A stretch of DNA of 64,000 bases. Origin: Nymphaea colorata (lineage: Eukaryota; Streptophyta; Magnoliopsida; Nymphaeales; Nymphaeaceae). The notes below the pieces were generated by a model. It saw only the letters and a program-made list of their open reading frames with translations. It was not told where the DNA came from and searched no databases. The stretch lies in contig NC_045145.1 in assembly GCF_008831285.2 (NCBI RefSeq), positions 3,574,723-3,638,722 of the forward strand, written 5' to 3'. This document shows, in pieces, positions 47,803-60,994 of the stretch. How positions within the stretch are numbered: the first letter of the stretch is position 1; each line of letters begins with the position of its first letter. The position numbers and the translations under genes are program-made.

Positions 47803-50800
47803 ATTTTGTCTATAGTTCCTTTGTAATGTTATTGATACAAATTAGTGAGGTATTCAAATGAAGTTTTTGTCATCTGAAGTCTGTAACGCATGTAAACACA
47901 GAGCGGAGTTCAAGCCCTGAAATCCATGTGTAAAAACTTAAAAAGACAGTAGGAGGGGATAACTCTAGCTTTCAGGGTTAGTTCAGAGAGATTGACCCGA
48001 CCTGGAATTCTTAGACATCATCCATCTAACATTATATGTGTTATAACAAAATATAAAGCATAAACTTCTTTTTTCTGGACCATTTTCTCTTTCTTCTTGA
48101 TTTTGTGTTCTTGACTTCTTCCAGCTTGTGTATTCTGAAGTTATAATCATTTAGCATATCAGTACCTTCTTTTCACTCATTATTTTTTTCGTGTGGAATA
48201 TTTTGGAAAATCTGGAAGCGACTTCATGGCTTCTGGTTGTCAATTGATGCTGGAAAATGTTGATTACCTTCTTAGTAAGAGTTTAATGTTGTAGGTTCAA
48301 TTAAAACTTAGCAGTTAGATCTCACGTCTCAAACACTTTGCTTCGAATAGCTAAAAGTAAGGGTAAGTGTGAATAACGCTAAATTGTTAGATGACCATTC
48401 ACAGCAAACATTGGCTATCTTTAGCTCCAAACCCAGCTTCAAACTGATATTCCTCGGCATTCTTCTAGGAAACTAACCATGTACATCTGATCTGTGTGCC
48501 CAAGAACCTTTGAGCCAATTCTTATAGATCATGCATTTTGGATGAACAAATTAGATGTTATAGAAATTTAAAAAGCAAAATGGCCTAGATTGTCTGGCTT
48601 ACAAAATCTAATGGATACACAGCAAAGACATTATTAGAAGTCGATTCCTAGATCATATGTGCATTATTCATTTGCAATAAACCCACCAGTACGAGTTTTA
48701 CCAGGACACTGTAGTTGCAGAGTTCTCAAGTTTTTCCTTTTGTAATCATTCTAATATCTCATTGCAATACTTCGACTTAATGTGCTCTGTGTTTATGAAT
48801 GACTAATAGCTCCAGACTCCTGCAAGCTGTAGAAGATAAACAAAGCCACTAGACAACATAATTCTAAGGGGCATGACATCAGAATTCACAAACTGCCTTC
48901 TCAATATGGTGACCAAACAGCTCCGAACATATACATGGAAATAGTAGCTCATTCTGCAAAATCCGCTCAAGTTATGCAGCTACTGCCCACTAGCCTTTCA
49001 AGAGAAATAGCTTACAAATATTTAAGGCATCCTATCCTGAAACAGCTGTTAATGAATCATTTCCCTCTTACGTCTGCAATACTAAGAAGTTAAAGCTGAA
49101 CCTGACATTTATATTTAGGAACTAAGTGCTACTCTCTTCATTCGTAACTGCTTCTGGTTTTTATTGCTGGTAAATTTTCAACGTTGAAGGCTTTTATAGC
49201 TTTTGCACTATGAACAACTGAAGTCATATAGAAGTTCTAGTCGCCGCTTTTCCATTTCCGATTTTCACTTGCATGACTAAAGGTTTCTTAATCCAAAAGA
49301 GAGTTGCTGTTGAGAAGATGCAGCTCCATCAGGAAAGCAGAAAGTAACCATAAACAATGCCTTCACTCATGACATCATAAAGTTAATTATGCAGTTCCTA
49401 AGGTTGGAAGCATGAGCATTTATATTTTACAGAAATGTATTTCTTGTCGACATTTATCTTGTGAGATCATTTTTGTATTATGCAAGGTTATCAAACCTTG
49501 TCTAAACAAATAAGTCAAGTGTAAGATATTCCTTGAAACTTCATGTATCATTTTAAGATGATCAAATTGATCATATTCTGTTGATAATTGTTCTGTAGAA
49601 TTCCACTTAATCTTGTTCTTACTCTGTGCTATAGTGTTTCATCTAGATTTCTGGCGTCCGGTGAAACTGCACCATATCAGATACCGGACTTCCACAGGCA
49701 AATGGGGTTGCACAGGAGCCAACTGCAGCCTTAGTATCGATATTTGCAGTTCAACTCATGTCACTGCTATTCCCTTGTACAACCTTCAAACTAATACGCC
49801 CTTGGGCCAAGGGTCTAGCCTGGGAGTTATACTATCCTGAGGATCAATATACGATTTATCTGTTAACAAGCTCTGAATCTTTTTGTGGTTAAATAACAAG
49901 TATTAAACTCCATTTGGACGAAAATGGTTGCAGTAGGAAATTCATTCTAGTTCATCAAATCTGAAGAATTGAGGATGATATATCTGATTTCCTGGGTTCT
50001 TTCTGTTTATGATACGGAATTGTGAAAGCTGTTTTTGGGTGGTGGCAGTAGCTAGAGTGGTATGTGGATTCTCTTTCAGCTTTCTGGTGTTTGGCAGTTT
50101 CAGAGAAGGGGAAGTACGACCTATGAGCTAAGAGTGCACTTACTGTCTTCAGTTCCACCTTCATGCTACCAAGGAGGAGTCATCTTTGACTGCAGAGATC
50201 TTCTAAGCCACTGAGGCCATCACCTAAAACCATTGCAAACCAACTCTCTCTTTTTCTCTCCAACACGTTCAGAGGAAGGAGAGAGAGCCTCCAGTTTAGC
50301 TATGCTGTGGAGTACGGTAATAGCATGGCCCAAAATTGACTCGAACGCATGGTCTGTCAGACGTGAACTCAGCTTCATAGTTTATTCCAGTTTCCACCAG
50401 AATGACGTACGATTGAAACAGAAGGTAGCGATGAACCTGGATGCATAACGCTACGAACATGTTTCAAATGCTTAAATATGATATCCGCCGTGTCCAATAG
50501 GCGCACTCCGTCCCGGGAAAGAAGAAACTGGAAAGCATGGATTGAAATGGTTGTTTAAACGATATGTCCAGGGATTCCTTAATCTGATGCGGCATTCGAG
50601 GAGACATCTTGAATGAGTTAGGGAGGATTCCACCCTTGGTATTGATTGTTTTATCGATGGAAAATTTTGGACCTCCGGTTTCCTAATGTTGGAGAATCGA
50701 GCAATGGGCGGTGGTTAGCTTCTTCAACAGAAAAGTTTATCCTTGTTCAGCAGCTTCTTCTTAATCTTAATGTGGAGGAACCCTTGGAAAACAGATCTGT

Positions 50801-52044
50801 TAAAAGAAAGAAATAATGAAGAGACTCTTAGAAAGAATCAATTCTCTTTCATTGAAAGTGAATGGCTTGATAGATGAAAAGTCTGTCTCTTATAAATTAT
50901 TAAAGGCTTGACAGATGAAAAGCCGTATCTCTTATGAATTAGTAATGGTTTAAGAGATGAAAAGACATGTTTCTTGACTACCTAATGGAACCCCTTGTAT
51001 CTCCTCTAAAAGAGTTTCTATACCAAAAGAATGCAAGTCAGAAATGATAGAGTAGTTGTAAACCTATTTACTGAGCCACTTTAAAAATTCATGTCTTTTT
51101 CTAATTATTTCTTCATTTTGATTTCTAACAAAATCAGCACCAGGACCCGAAACTTTTGTTTTGTACTTATCTTTTGGGTGACACGCCTTGTTCAATTGCA
51201 TCCTCTTCATTCAATTTTGTTGGAAATTGTATAGGAGTCTGAGGTGGAATATGGCTGGAAATCTCATTAGCGTCCTTGATTAACTTAATGAAATAGCAAG
51301 GCTTTCCCTTTTAAGTTATAGATCTTTGTGATTGGAATCTCTTGTGTCCAAGCCCAATCAAAGTGAAACCTTCTGCTTCCATGTCATGAGCATCAATCTA
51401 GACCAATCTAAAAAGAAAAAGTAACCCAATGGAGATGACAAATGCACACTTTCCATAAATATCGTAAAGCTGACACAAATGAGTCTTGATGGTCATTCCT
51501 CAATCATTCTCATTAGTCCTGACCTTTCAAAACAGTCTTCACCTTTCAAGAAATGAGTCCTGACCTTTCCATAAGGTCACTGATTCAGGTCAGACAAATC
51601 TGACATATTTTAAGATCTTACAAATGCAGAATGATCGACTACAAGCACAATTTTTTTTCCATTTCGCCTCTCACTCCTACTCACATTATCTATATATTGA
51701 ATGTATTGAAAGAAGAAAGCTAGTATATGATCCAAGGAAAAAATTTTCTTTATGTACGCATTAACAGGAGAGCCACCGTAGCGCAGTGAAACATCTATAA
51801 ATTGAAAAGTTACTTGACTGAAGGGCAGAAGGAGGAGCTTTCGTGGTTGCCACCTGGATTGCAGTTCAAGTAAATAGGCCTCCGTTTGCAGCTTAAAATG
51901 CACCCAAACTAGACCGAATATGTACAGCCAACATTGCAAGGTGATCCATGTTTCCAGGATAACCAATAATTCCAAAACTGATTACAGGAACAGAAACTAC
52001 AGGTCCAGTGTATGGAAGTTGGAATGAGAAGTGGAAACAAACTC
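47803..52044. other. Intergenic DNA between the PPR gene and ClpB
   Basis: Convergent 3' ends face each other here. I find no further gene. Open frames such as 49613-49840 or 51610-51975 have no motif or splice support. A purine-rich patch (GAGAGGAAGGAGAGAGAG type, about 50270) and two similar stretches at 50862-50970 (CTTGATAGATGAAAAG / CTTGACAGATGAAAAG / TTAAGAGATGAAAAG) are the only local repeats seen. Confidence 0.5.
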
Positions 52045-55000
52045 TCAGAGGCTCTTAGATAGAGCTTCCTGGTCATCTACTACAGGCAATTCTTCATCAC
52101 CTTCCAGCTTCCTGAAAACCAGCTTCTGTTGCGGCAGCTGACCATTAGAGAAGGCAGTGACTTCTGTATCAACCAACACTTTGTCCTCGTCCCTGAAATC
52201 TCCCCTCAGTATGCCCTTGGCCAACTCATTCTCAACATGCTGCTGGATCACGCGCTTCACAGGCCTTGCCCCATAGTTGGGATCATAGCCAAGGCTCCCT
52301 AACAACTTGATGGCTGCATCAGTCACTTCTATCTTAATCTTCCTGTCAGCTAACCTCCTTTGTACACGTTCCAACTGTAGGTAGAAGTAAATGAGCAGCA
52401 ATAATTGTTCAGTGACTTTGCTAATCTTGTTTGCATATGCAGGTTTAACTAGAAAGCATAAACATCTCTAAGTGGTGCAGCAAAGGAAACTACAAAGCAG
52501 AAGATGGAAGGAAGAAAATAGACTCGACGATTACTTGTCTAATGTTGCAGGTATATCTGACCTGTTCGCATGAAAAATATTGTCCAAGGTGACAACTATA
52601 ATAATGTATGCAACTGAATAAAACTACGTGGGACATTAAGGCAGGATCTGACACAACTGACAAAACTTCAAAGCCTCTCAACCACCAGACTGTTGGAATT
52701 GACTGAGCCAGAGCCAATTCAATTTCATGAGCCCCAGACATTCCAGCTAAGTTGTGGTGCTTCAGATAAAAGCTGGTACTTCAGCTGATTCTAGTTTCTC
52801 ATGATTTATCATCAGTCAGCTGTCTTAAAACCAAATCATTATTTCAAGAACTCCACTTAATTTCTCAGGAGCATTTGAGATGTGTCCTAGACTCCTAGTG
52901 CAAGACAACCCTGTCAAGAGGCATTTCATTGTTTCTATCATCCTTCTCAACTAATAATGAGAAGACTTACAAAAGAAAGATGTGTCACTAAAAGTATCTC
53001 CACATCTTTGGACACTCTCTTTAACTTTTATATTTCTCTATAGCCAATCGTACTCCCAAGTCCTAAAGACTACCATCAAGTGGAATACTGGACTGTCAGA
53101 ATATAGAACCTCAAAAGAGAAAAGAAGAAGACCAGGACATAATGAAAAGGATGAAGATACCTGAAGTCGCACAATACTGTTGATTTGTTCACGGTCCAGT
53201 GGACTAAAAACAATATACTCATCAACCCGATTCATGAACTCTGGACGGAAAATGGACCTTGCTGCCTCCATTACTCTTTTCTTGATGATCTCATAAGCAG
53301 AATTTCCAGAGGTAATCTCCTCATCAGCGTTCAGAATATACTGGGAGCCCACATTTGATGTCATGATTATAACAGTGTTGGTAAAGCTTATAGTACGACC
53401 TTGGGAATCTGTCACTCTGCCATCATCGAGGATTTGAAGGAAGATATTGAAAACATCAGCATGGGCCTTTTCGATCTCATCAAAAAGGATAACAGCATAT
53501 GGTCGCCTTCGAACAGTTTCTGTTAGCTGCCCACCTTCTTCATAACCAACATAACCTGGAGGAGCACCTATAAGTCTGGAGACGGCATGTTTCTCCATAT
53601 ACTCACTCATGTCTATTCTCACCAGAGCTTCCTCTGTATTAAATAAAAAGGAAGCCAGTGCTTTTGCCAATTCTGTTTTGCCAACGCCGGTAGGGCCCAT
53701 GAACATGAAACTCGCTATGGGTCGGTGAGGATCTGAAAGACCAGCCCGGGACCTCTGTATGGCCTCTGCAACTGACCTTACTGCTGGATCTTGTCCAACC
53801 ACACGCTTGTGCAACTCCTCTTCCAGGTGTAAGAGCTTCTCCCTCTCAGATTGTTGCAGTTTTGAAACCGGAATGCCAGTCCACTTGCTCACTATTTCAG
53901 CAATGTCACTGCCAGTAACCTCTTCCCTCAGCATAGATTTACCAGACCTTTGATATTCAACCAATTCCTTTTCAGCACTTTCTAGTTGACGTTGAAGTGA
54001 CATAAGACTCCCATACTTGAGTTCTGCTGCACGATTGAGGTCATAATCACGCTCTGCCTGTTGTATCTCCAGATTTACCCTGTCAATCTACACCCAACCA
54101 TGCAATACAATAAATAGCTTATACAGCTATGCAATAAATAAATAGTTTATACAGTTGATCAGAAGAAATCAGAAAGTAACTAGACAAGTGTGCAGTATTT
54201 AAAGTGTTGAACTGGAGCAACGAACTAACTTGAATGTTTCTCACAGTATTCAACTAGTTATAGCTTTTACATTTTATCATGAGTTTTATTGAAAACACTA
54301 ACATGTTCCAAATATTCATGCTAAGCAACTTTTTACGTTTAGCATGTTCTTTAAGCACTTTTTATGCTATCATTGACTTCCATAGTTCTTTAGAATTTTC
54401 AATATTTTTCCAAAAGACAGATACTTATATTTTTTTCATTGTTCCATGTTTTTGAAAGCATTTTTTCATAGTGTCAAAATAGCTATTTTTTCCCACAAAT
54501 TTTACTTATAGCAATCATTTTAGAGGTTTGCTGAGTATATTGATACACATGCTTCATACTGTCAAAGCCATAAAAAGTGCAGTTGCAGATACATGCCAAG
54601 AACATCTTACATCTATGAAGAGGAGGAATAGGATGATCATAGGCTACAAATTCCTTTCCCAACTTTCCTTCAGGATTGTATTCTTTGTTATGAAAGGAAA
54701 CAATATGCTGGTACTATGCTGAACAAAGTTTCAAATAAAAATGCATGTCAATGATGTTACTTTTCATCTAAGTCACAATGGTACGTGGGGGAGGCCCACG
54801 TACCCATACCGGCGTACCGGCATACCAGCACAGCAAAACCAGTACGCTTGGTATGTTTGGATCAGTTTCAGGCCGGAACCGATCCAAACCACAAAAAAAA
54901 AACATTGTCTTAGACTATTTATATTTTTTTATGAGATTATAAGTAGGAAGTAGGAACTCTATTTATATTTTTTTTATGAGCTTATAAGTAGGAACTATGA

Positions 55001-58000
55001 AAGAAACATTGCCTTAATAATGTGATGATATCAATTTTGTTTCTTGGAATTAAAAATATATAATTATCGCCGTACCGCCGTACCAAGATTGGCCAAAACG
55101 CCGTACCCGTACCCGTACCCGCTTCCCCGTACCCATACCCGTACTTATGTGACAGTTTTTCATATATGAACAGCCACAACCATGGTAAGGTCTAAAATAG
55201 ATATTAATGAATAACTTAATATAATCAATTCTAGATGTTCATTTATAATATAGAGTACTAACGTGTGCTGTCCTAATATATAAAACATTAATGTTTTCTG
55301 TCATCGAATTTGCCGCACTATTTGAGCATTTTCAAGGATGAACTTCAAAAAAAAATATGCACAAGTACTTGAACTTAAATGGCTGCCAATGGGAAGTTTT
55401 TGCTGCTTTGACTGTTATGAGTTTATAGAAATGCCTTTGTGTTCCATGAATTGTTAATGTAAATGCATTGCACTAAATTGGTCTTGAAACACATAATTTT
55501 GTTTGATATCAACTCAAAAAAGAAAAAATGACTGAAACCAAACCAAAAGATCAGGAAAGGATCTCCAAAAGTTCTGAAAAATTAGAGAGCACTGTCCTTT
55601 TATCATGGGATATTTGTGGAAGTATAGGCACCGGGGTTCAGTTACCTAAGCACCCTAAGAGAAAATTATGAAATGGGTTCATCTACCTCTTCTTTTATGG
55701 ACTGTATTCGAGTCATAACAGTCTTCTCATGCTCCCATTGTTCAGTTAATTCTGCTTGCCTCTGCTTCAATAAGGAGAGTTCTGCCTCAAGACGAATCAA
55801 CCTATCTTTGGAAGCTTTATCTGTATCATTAGTAAGTGAAAGACGCTCCATCTCCAGCTTCAAAACAGAGCGGTTTATCTCATCAAGAGCAGTTGGTTTT
55901 GAAGTGATCTCCATTTTTAGTTTTGCAGCTGCTTCATCTACCAGATCAATAGCTGTAAACCCAAATGAAGAAGGTGCAAGTATAAGAGAATCCAGGAAGA
56001 TAAGACAAAGGAGGAAAGAATATGCCTATGTAACAGCGATTACCTTTATCAGGCAGAAAGCGCCCACTTATGTAACGGTCTGAAAGAAGAGCAGCCTCCA
56101 CAAGGGCACTGTCTGAAATACGAACCCCGTGGTGTAGCTCATATCTTTCACGCAGTCCACGAAGTATAGAGATTGTGTCCTCCACTGTGGGTTGATCAAC
56201 GTATACTTGCTGGAAACGACGCTCCAAGGCTGGATCTTTCTCGATATATTTTCGATATTCATCAAGAGTAGTAGCTCCAATACATCGTAGCTCTCCACGG
56301 CCAAGCATTGGCTTCAACAAGTTTCCCGCGTCCATGGCACCATTTGTGGCACCTGAAATCATCAGAATCCACCTCTATAAGATAACCTTAGCAAATGATT
56401 ACAATCCAAGGACAAGATCTTGTTTCACAAAATAGACAAGAAAGAAGGAAAAAGTGGATTCAAGTTATTGTTCTCTTCCAAACTCTCATTCAAAAAAAAA
56501 AAAAGATCAGAATCAATCTAATTCTAAATCATGAATGATCAATTTCCTTCACATGGAGTCATGTACTGCCAGTCATATATATATGGCGAATACTATGAAT
56601 ATTCAGAAAATAGAATGCCATGCAACGAGATAGTGAAGTCTTAGCCCAACTACATGAATCATCAGAAAGCATGAAATTTGCACTCATAACCTACAGAACG
56701 ATAAAGGATGGCATAAAAACATAAAATCACATTTAAAATCTGTGACTCATGCAACATATTTTTCAACCATAAAGATTAACTCCCACCTAACCAATATAGT
56801 AACAAAAAATTGTTTGGTCAAAGAACAACTCTACTCTCAAATTGATGTGCATTCTGATTCAACTGGCAAAAAAAATCAAATAGATTTTGCTAAATGAGAA
56901 GGATGATTGGCATTACCAGCACCAACAACTGTATGGATTTCATCAATAAAAAGTATTATCTGTCCCTCTGACTCTGTCACTTCTTTTAGCACCGCTTTCA
57001 GTCTATCCTCAAATTCTCCCCGGAATTTGGCTCCAGCAATGAGTGCACCCATATCTAATGATATCAACTAAAATACAGGAGGGGTACATGTTATTTGAAC
57101 ATACTTAACTCAAGATTAAAGCATTCCATGAGTAGATGCATAACATTGTGCATGACAGAAAAAGAGGCATAGTGAACTCCAATGAATCATGGTTGTGACA
57201 GTTGCTACAGAGATAACCTTTCATTCAAGATGATGCAGCAGAATCCCATCACTTCGTAGGCCAAAAAATTTCCATAAAACAAATTTGAACAATAAAATAT
57301 AACGAATATCCATGGGAAAATGAAAAGCACTAGAAACAAATGCATGCAGGGCTTGCAAAACAATGGGAGCATATGAGTTGTCATTACTGGGGGAGCACAA
57401 TATTTGTAAGTGTACAATAAATCAATCAGGCATATTTTAAAAAACACATATATAATTACACGAAATCAGATATTCATAGTGGGAATCCACTTCTTTTTTC
57501 GCAGTTTCGTAGTTGAAATCTGTTTGAGTGGGAGAAGTGCATACTTTGCGATTCATTAAGGCTTCAGGCACGTCTCCTTGCACAATTCTCTGGGCAAGCC
57601 TGTGTAAAATATTTGACAGAAAATATATTAATTTTAATAAATTAGCTGCAATATTTTGGCTAATTATATTTGAAGCAGTGAGAGTGTTACCCTTCAGAAA
57701 TTGCAGTTTTTCCAACACCAGGTTCACCAATTAATACAGGGTTGTTCTTGGTTCTTCTTGAAAGAATCTGTATGCATCTTCTTATCTCATCATCCCTTCC
57801 TATGACAGGATCTAGCTTCCCTTCCCTTGCCATAGCCGTTAAGTCCTTTCCATATTTGTCCAAGGCTTCATATTTTCCTTCAGGATCTGCAACAAGGTCA
57901 AATAAGAACAGTTGTTAGTACCCCAATTACATTGATGGGGCACTGGATGCATTGGCAAATGTAAATCAATACAGTGATAACCCCTAACTAGTTGACTATA

Positions 58001-60814
58001 AACCACCAATATATTTTAGGCTACATACTATCTCATAAGCATAAAAAGAAGAACCTAATGGGACCCAAATTCTTTAAGATAGCATTCATTTTGCAGAAAC
58101 TAACACTTTAATAATGTCAAAAATTCATTTGTGTTGAATGTTTAACTGGAGAAGAGAATACAAGAGGAAATCCTTCTGCTGATAACAAATATAGCAATCA
58201 CCAAAATTTACTGTCATTGTTTGGAACTGTTAATGTTCAATTCTTTGGATATACTGGACCACTATGCTTTTGCTTCATCATGGGCACCAGAAATATGCTA
58301 AACAAAGAAGCATCATCTGCCACTTTCTGTTGGAGTAGAATCAAGCTCTTGACAGCTCTAATCTACAAACCTCACCTCTTGCAGGGGTTCACCCGAAGCA
58401 AACAAGAAATTATCAGAATTTACAGATATGACCAAAGACCATGCCACTACAAGGTCCTCCATAGTTTCATAAGTGAGACCACAAGGACCTAACAAAATGA
58501 TGGAACAAGACTGGAAATTTTTTCAGAGTATTATCCCTTAAACATGAAATTATAACTCAAAGACTAAGGGATCGTCAACATTCTCTCTGTATTCAATTCT
58601 GTTTCTCCACCAAGTTTCAACTGTATCTAGAAAGCCCCAGAAATTGATGCTCTAGCAACTCAAGTTATGTAGCACATTATCACTAGACAATACAACACAA
58701 TAATTTTTATGCTAATATTGAGTCCTCTTTCTACAGAAAAAAAGTCCATCATTGACAATCCATAACTTAGAAGAGCACCAAATTCCTGTTACTTGATTCA
58801 TTAACAAGAGCAGGTTAGAATAGTTTCTCCAGGAACAGTACGAGGCTACTTATTGTCAAACTGTGGACCACCATTATCTTAGCAAGAAATACCAAATGAA
58901 TGGAGAAAAAAGTTTAAGGGAAGTGCATCATGCCTTGGTCAATGACTGTTTGCTTTCCCCTGATGGACTGTATTGCGGATGTTAGGGACTTGAGAGATAT
59001 CTGGAAATCCTTAAATAACTGCCTTCCAAACCGTTGATCTTGAACATACCCAAGTACTAAATGCTCAACGGACACAAATGCATCACCATATTCCTTTTTG
59101 TATTCCCTGGCTCGCTGAAACAAAGCTTCCAAATCTCTTCCTAACATAGAACCTGCCGTTTCACCGATCACCTGTCCAATAATAGCAAAAGATGGCTATT
59201 AGGATAGGAATCCATTTCTTTTGAACAGGAAGAATAACTGGTTCAGGAGGTACAGGAGACATGCAACACAAACAACAATATACTACTTAGAGGGCACAAG
59301 GAAAATAAAAAGGGACAGCAGATTCACCTAGCTGCATCAAAATGGATCCATGAAAAAAATGCATTACATTATCAAATGGAAATAGTACCCATATATCAAG
59401 TTCCAAGCCACCAAAGAATCATACTTGTCCCAAAAACATATAGCAGATGTTGAGTGTTAGAACCAATACACAAAAACATGAGAAACCCAGAAAAAGAGGC
59501 AGAAAAAAAAATTTAATGACGATACAATCAGTTTGAAGTACTCAATGGTCTTTCAACTTTGGATGAAAGGACAAGGATCAAGTTTGTCACGCCACATGAA
59601 CGTGAATACAGATATGAAACGTGTCAAAAGGCATAAAGGACGCAGAAATGAGGCAGCCGATACAATCTAAATGGCTACAAAGAAATGCTACTTAGATTTT
59701 GTACCTCATCCATGGTAGAAAAGCATAATTAATGTCCATAATCTTCAGAAACAACTTATCATTATGAGTAGTCATACTAACCAAATAGTCACTGAGCAAC
59801 AAATTGTTAGTCTTACGAGGTTTTGAATGCTACAGTTTCAGATATAAACTGTACATATATAATAGAGAAACTCAGCAATCTGCACGTCTGTCACCACCTA
59901 ACAAATATCAAATTTATTGGCAGAACCTTACCTTGGGCTGCCTCTGGATGAACCGCTCCGTCGCTTCGAGAAGGCGAGTATTATCAACACCTGCCTTCGA
60001 AAAAATGCGGCGAGCAAGCCCATTTTTCTGCTCTAAGAGTGCTTTCATTAGATGCTCCGTCTCCACGATCTGCTGTTTGCTCGCCTTCGCGACTTCTGGC
60101 GAAGAAACGATAGCTTGCCATGCCATTTCCGTAAACTCTTGCTGTGTAATCTACAATTTTGACAAGGAAATCCTCAGTCGTGAGAAAATCAATAACAAAA
60201 AGAGATTTATCACCTCCAAACCCAGCATGACAAAGGCAGAGATGCTTGTCCCATGACTAATCACGAAATCTCGTGGAAAAAACGAAACCATCTGGAATCA
60301 CCCCGAAGCTAGAAAACACAATGGCAACAACCCCGACTAAAATTACGACAAAAAATACAACTTAAACAAGAAAAGGCCAATTCCCGCAACCCCAGCAAAA
60401 CCACAACACCAAACTTCAAAGAAACAATTCCCACAAAGAAGGAAACGCCATTTTTATTGTCATGTGCGAGAAACCACAACCCCACCGAGAAAAGAAACCG
60501 GCTCGAGTACGAAAATAAATCTAAGAGTACCCATAAAAGAACATGACACAATTCCGACTCTAACATCCCGGAAAACCGCATACCCTTCCATCACTAGGGG
60601 CTTGACACCGGACAACGAAGGCCGAACCCCTCCTTGTTCGCTCTCCCTTCCTGGTTAGAAGCGCAAGGCCGTTTCTTGACGATGACATCGCGAAAGATGA
60701 CGCAATTCTCAACCTTCCCGGATGGAGAGAAAGGTTCACGCCTTTCCGACAACATTTTACTGGAGGAAGCCGAAGAGTGGACAAGTTGATGTGATAACCA
60801 GTCAACGTCGCCAT
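52045..60814 (-). CDS. CLPB3: Chloroplast ClpB disaggregase (ClpB3/APG6 type)
   Basis: Ten exons join in phase: 60584-60814, 59932-60150, 58934-59171, 57691-57886, 57545-57599, 56917-57067, 56044-56352, 55687-55952, 53161-54087 and 52045-52374 (2922 nt, 973 residues). This Hsp100 AAA+ ATPase threads aggregated stromal proteins through its hexamer pore and works with Hsp70. Residues 1 to about 76 (Ser/Arg-rich, ending [10 protein letters not shown]) are a chloroplast transit peptide. Exons 2 and 3 carry the Clp N domain. D1 has Walker A GEPGVGKT (283-290) and Walker B FIDEIH (353-358). The coiled-coil middle domain follows (about 470-600). D2 has GPTGVGKT (686-693), pore loop GYVGYEEGG (733-741) and Walker [11 protein letters not shown] (754-763). 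All key residues are present. All introns are GT-AG except intron 3, which appears to start with GC. The 1.6-kb intron 8 (54088-55686) holds repeats. Length and motif order match ClpB3 (about 970 residues). Confidence 0.95.
54426..54529 (+). repeat. Half of the array linker inside ClpB intron 8
   Basis: About 104 bp from ATTTTTTTCATTGTTCCATG to CATTTTAGAGGTTT match the second half of the 150-bp linker of the 24-32 kb array with few changes. The missing first half lies 0.9 kb away in reverse orientation (55406-55433). Confidence 0.8.
54772..55153. mobile_element. TIR element with GTACC-rich ends in ClpB intron 8
   Basis: The left end GTCACAATGGTACG and the right end, read inversely GTCACATAAGTACG, match except for three bases. 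GC-rich ends made of GTACC/GTACCC repeats flank an AT-rich core, resembling the architecture of the hAT MITEs. There is no coding frame and no clear target-site duplication. Confidence 0.5.
55406..55433 (-). repeat. First half of the array linker, inverted, ClpB intron 8
   Basis: These 28 bases read on the minus strand as CATTTCTATAAACTCATAAC followed by AGTCAAAG, identical to the start of the array linker. Together with 54426-54529 this looks like one linker copy split by an inversion of the segment between them. Confidence 0.7.
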
Positions 60815-60977
60815 TCCAATTCTTCAGACGAGCGCACTCTCAGAGTTTGGCTGCTTCAGGATGATACAGAAATTGTGATTCACTTGCCTGCAGTGCCTCC
60901 TTCCTCTCCTTTTCTTTTCCTTGCTCTATATCTCTGAAACGTTCATCTTCCATAAAATAGGCACGAGTTGTCTGGCA

Positions 60978-60994
60978 TGTTCTTGGAGATTTCC
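60978..60994 (-). promoter_or_regulatory. Possible heat-shock element upstream of ClpB
   Basis: TTCTTGGAGATTTC (60980-60993), about 165 bp upstream of the ClpB start codon, resembles three alternating nGAAn modules (TTC, GGA, TTT) with one mismatch in each of the last two. Plastid ClpB genes are heat-inducible, so a heat-shock element is expected, but this match is imperfect. Confidence 0.25.

Noticed and set aside
53038-53160. Extension of the ClpB D2 frame past residue 864
   Set aside because: It reads into intron 9; a good donor (CAG, then GTATCT) and the in-phase last exon with [12 protein letters not shown] show the true continuation.
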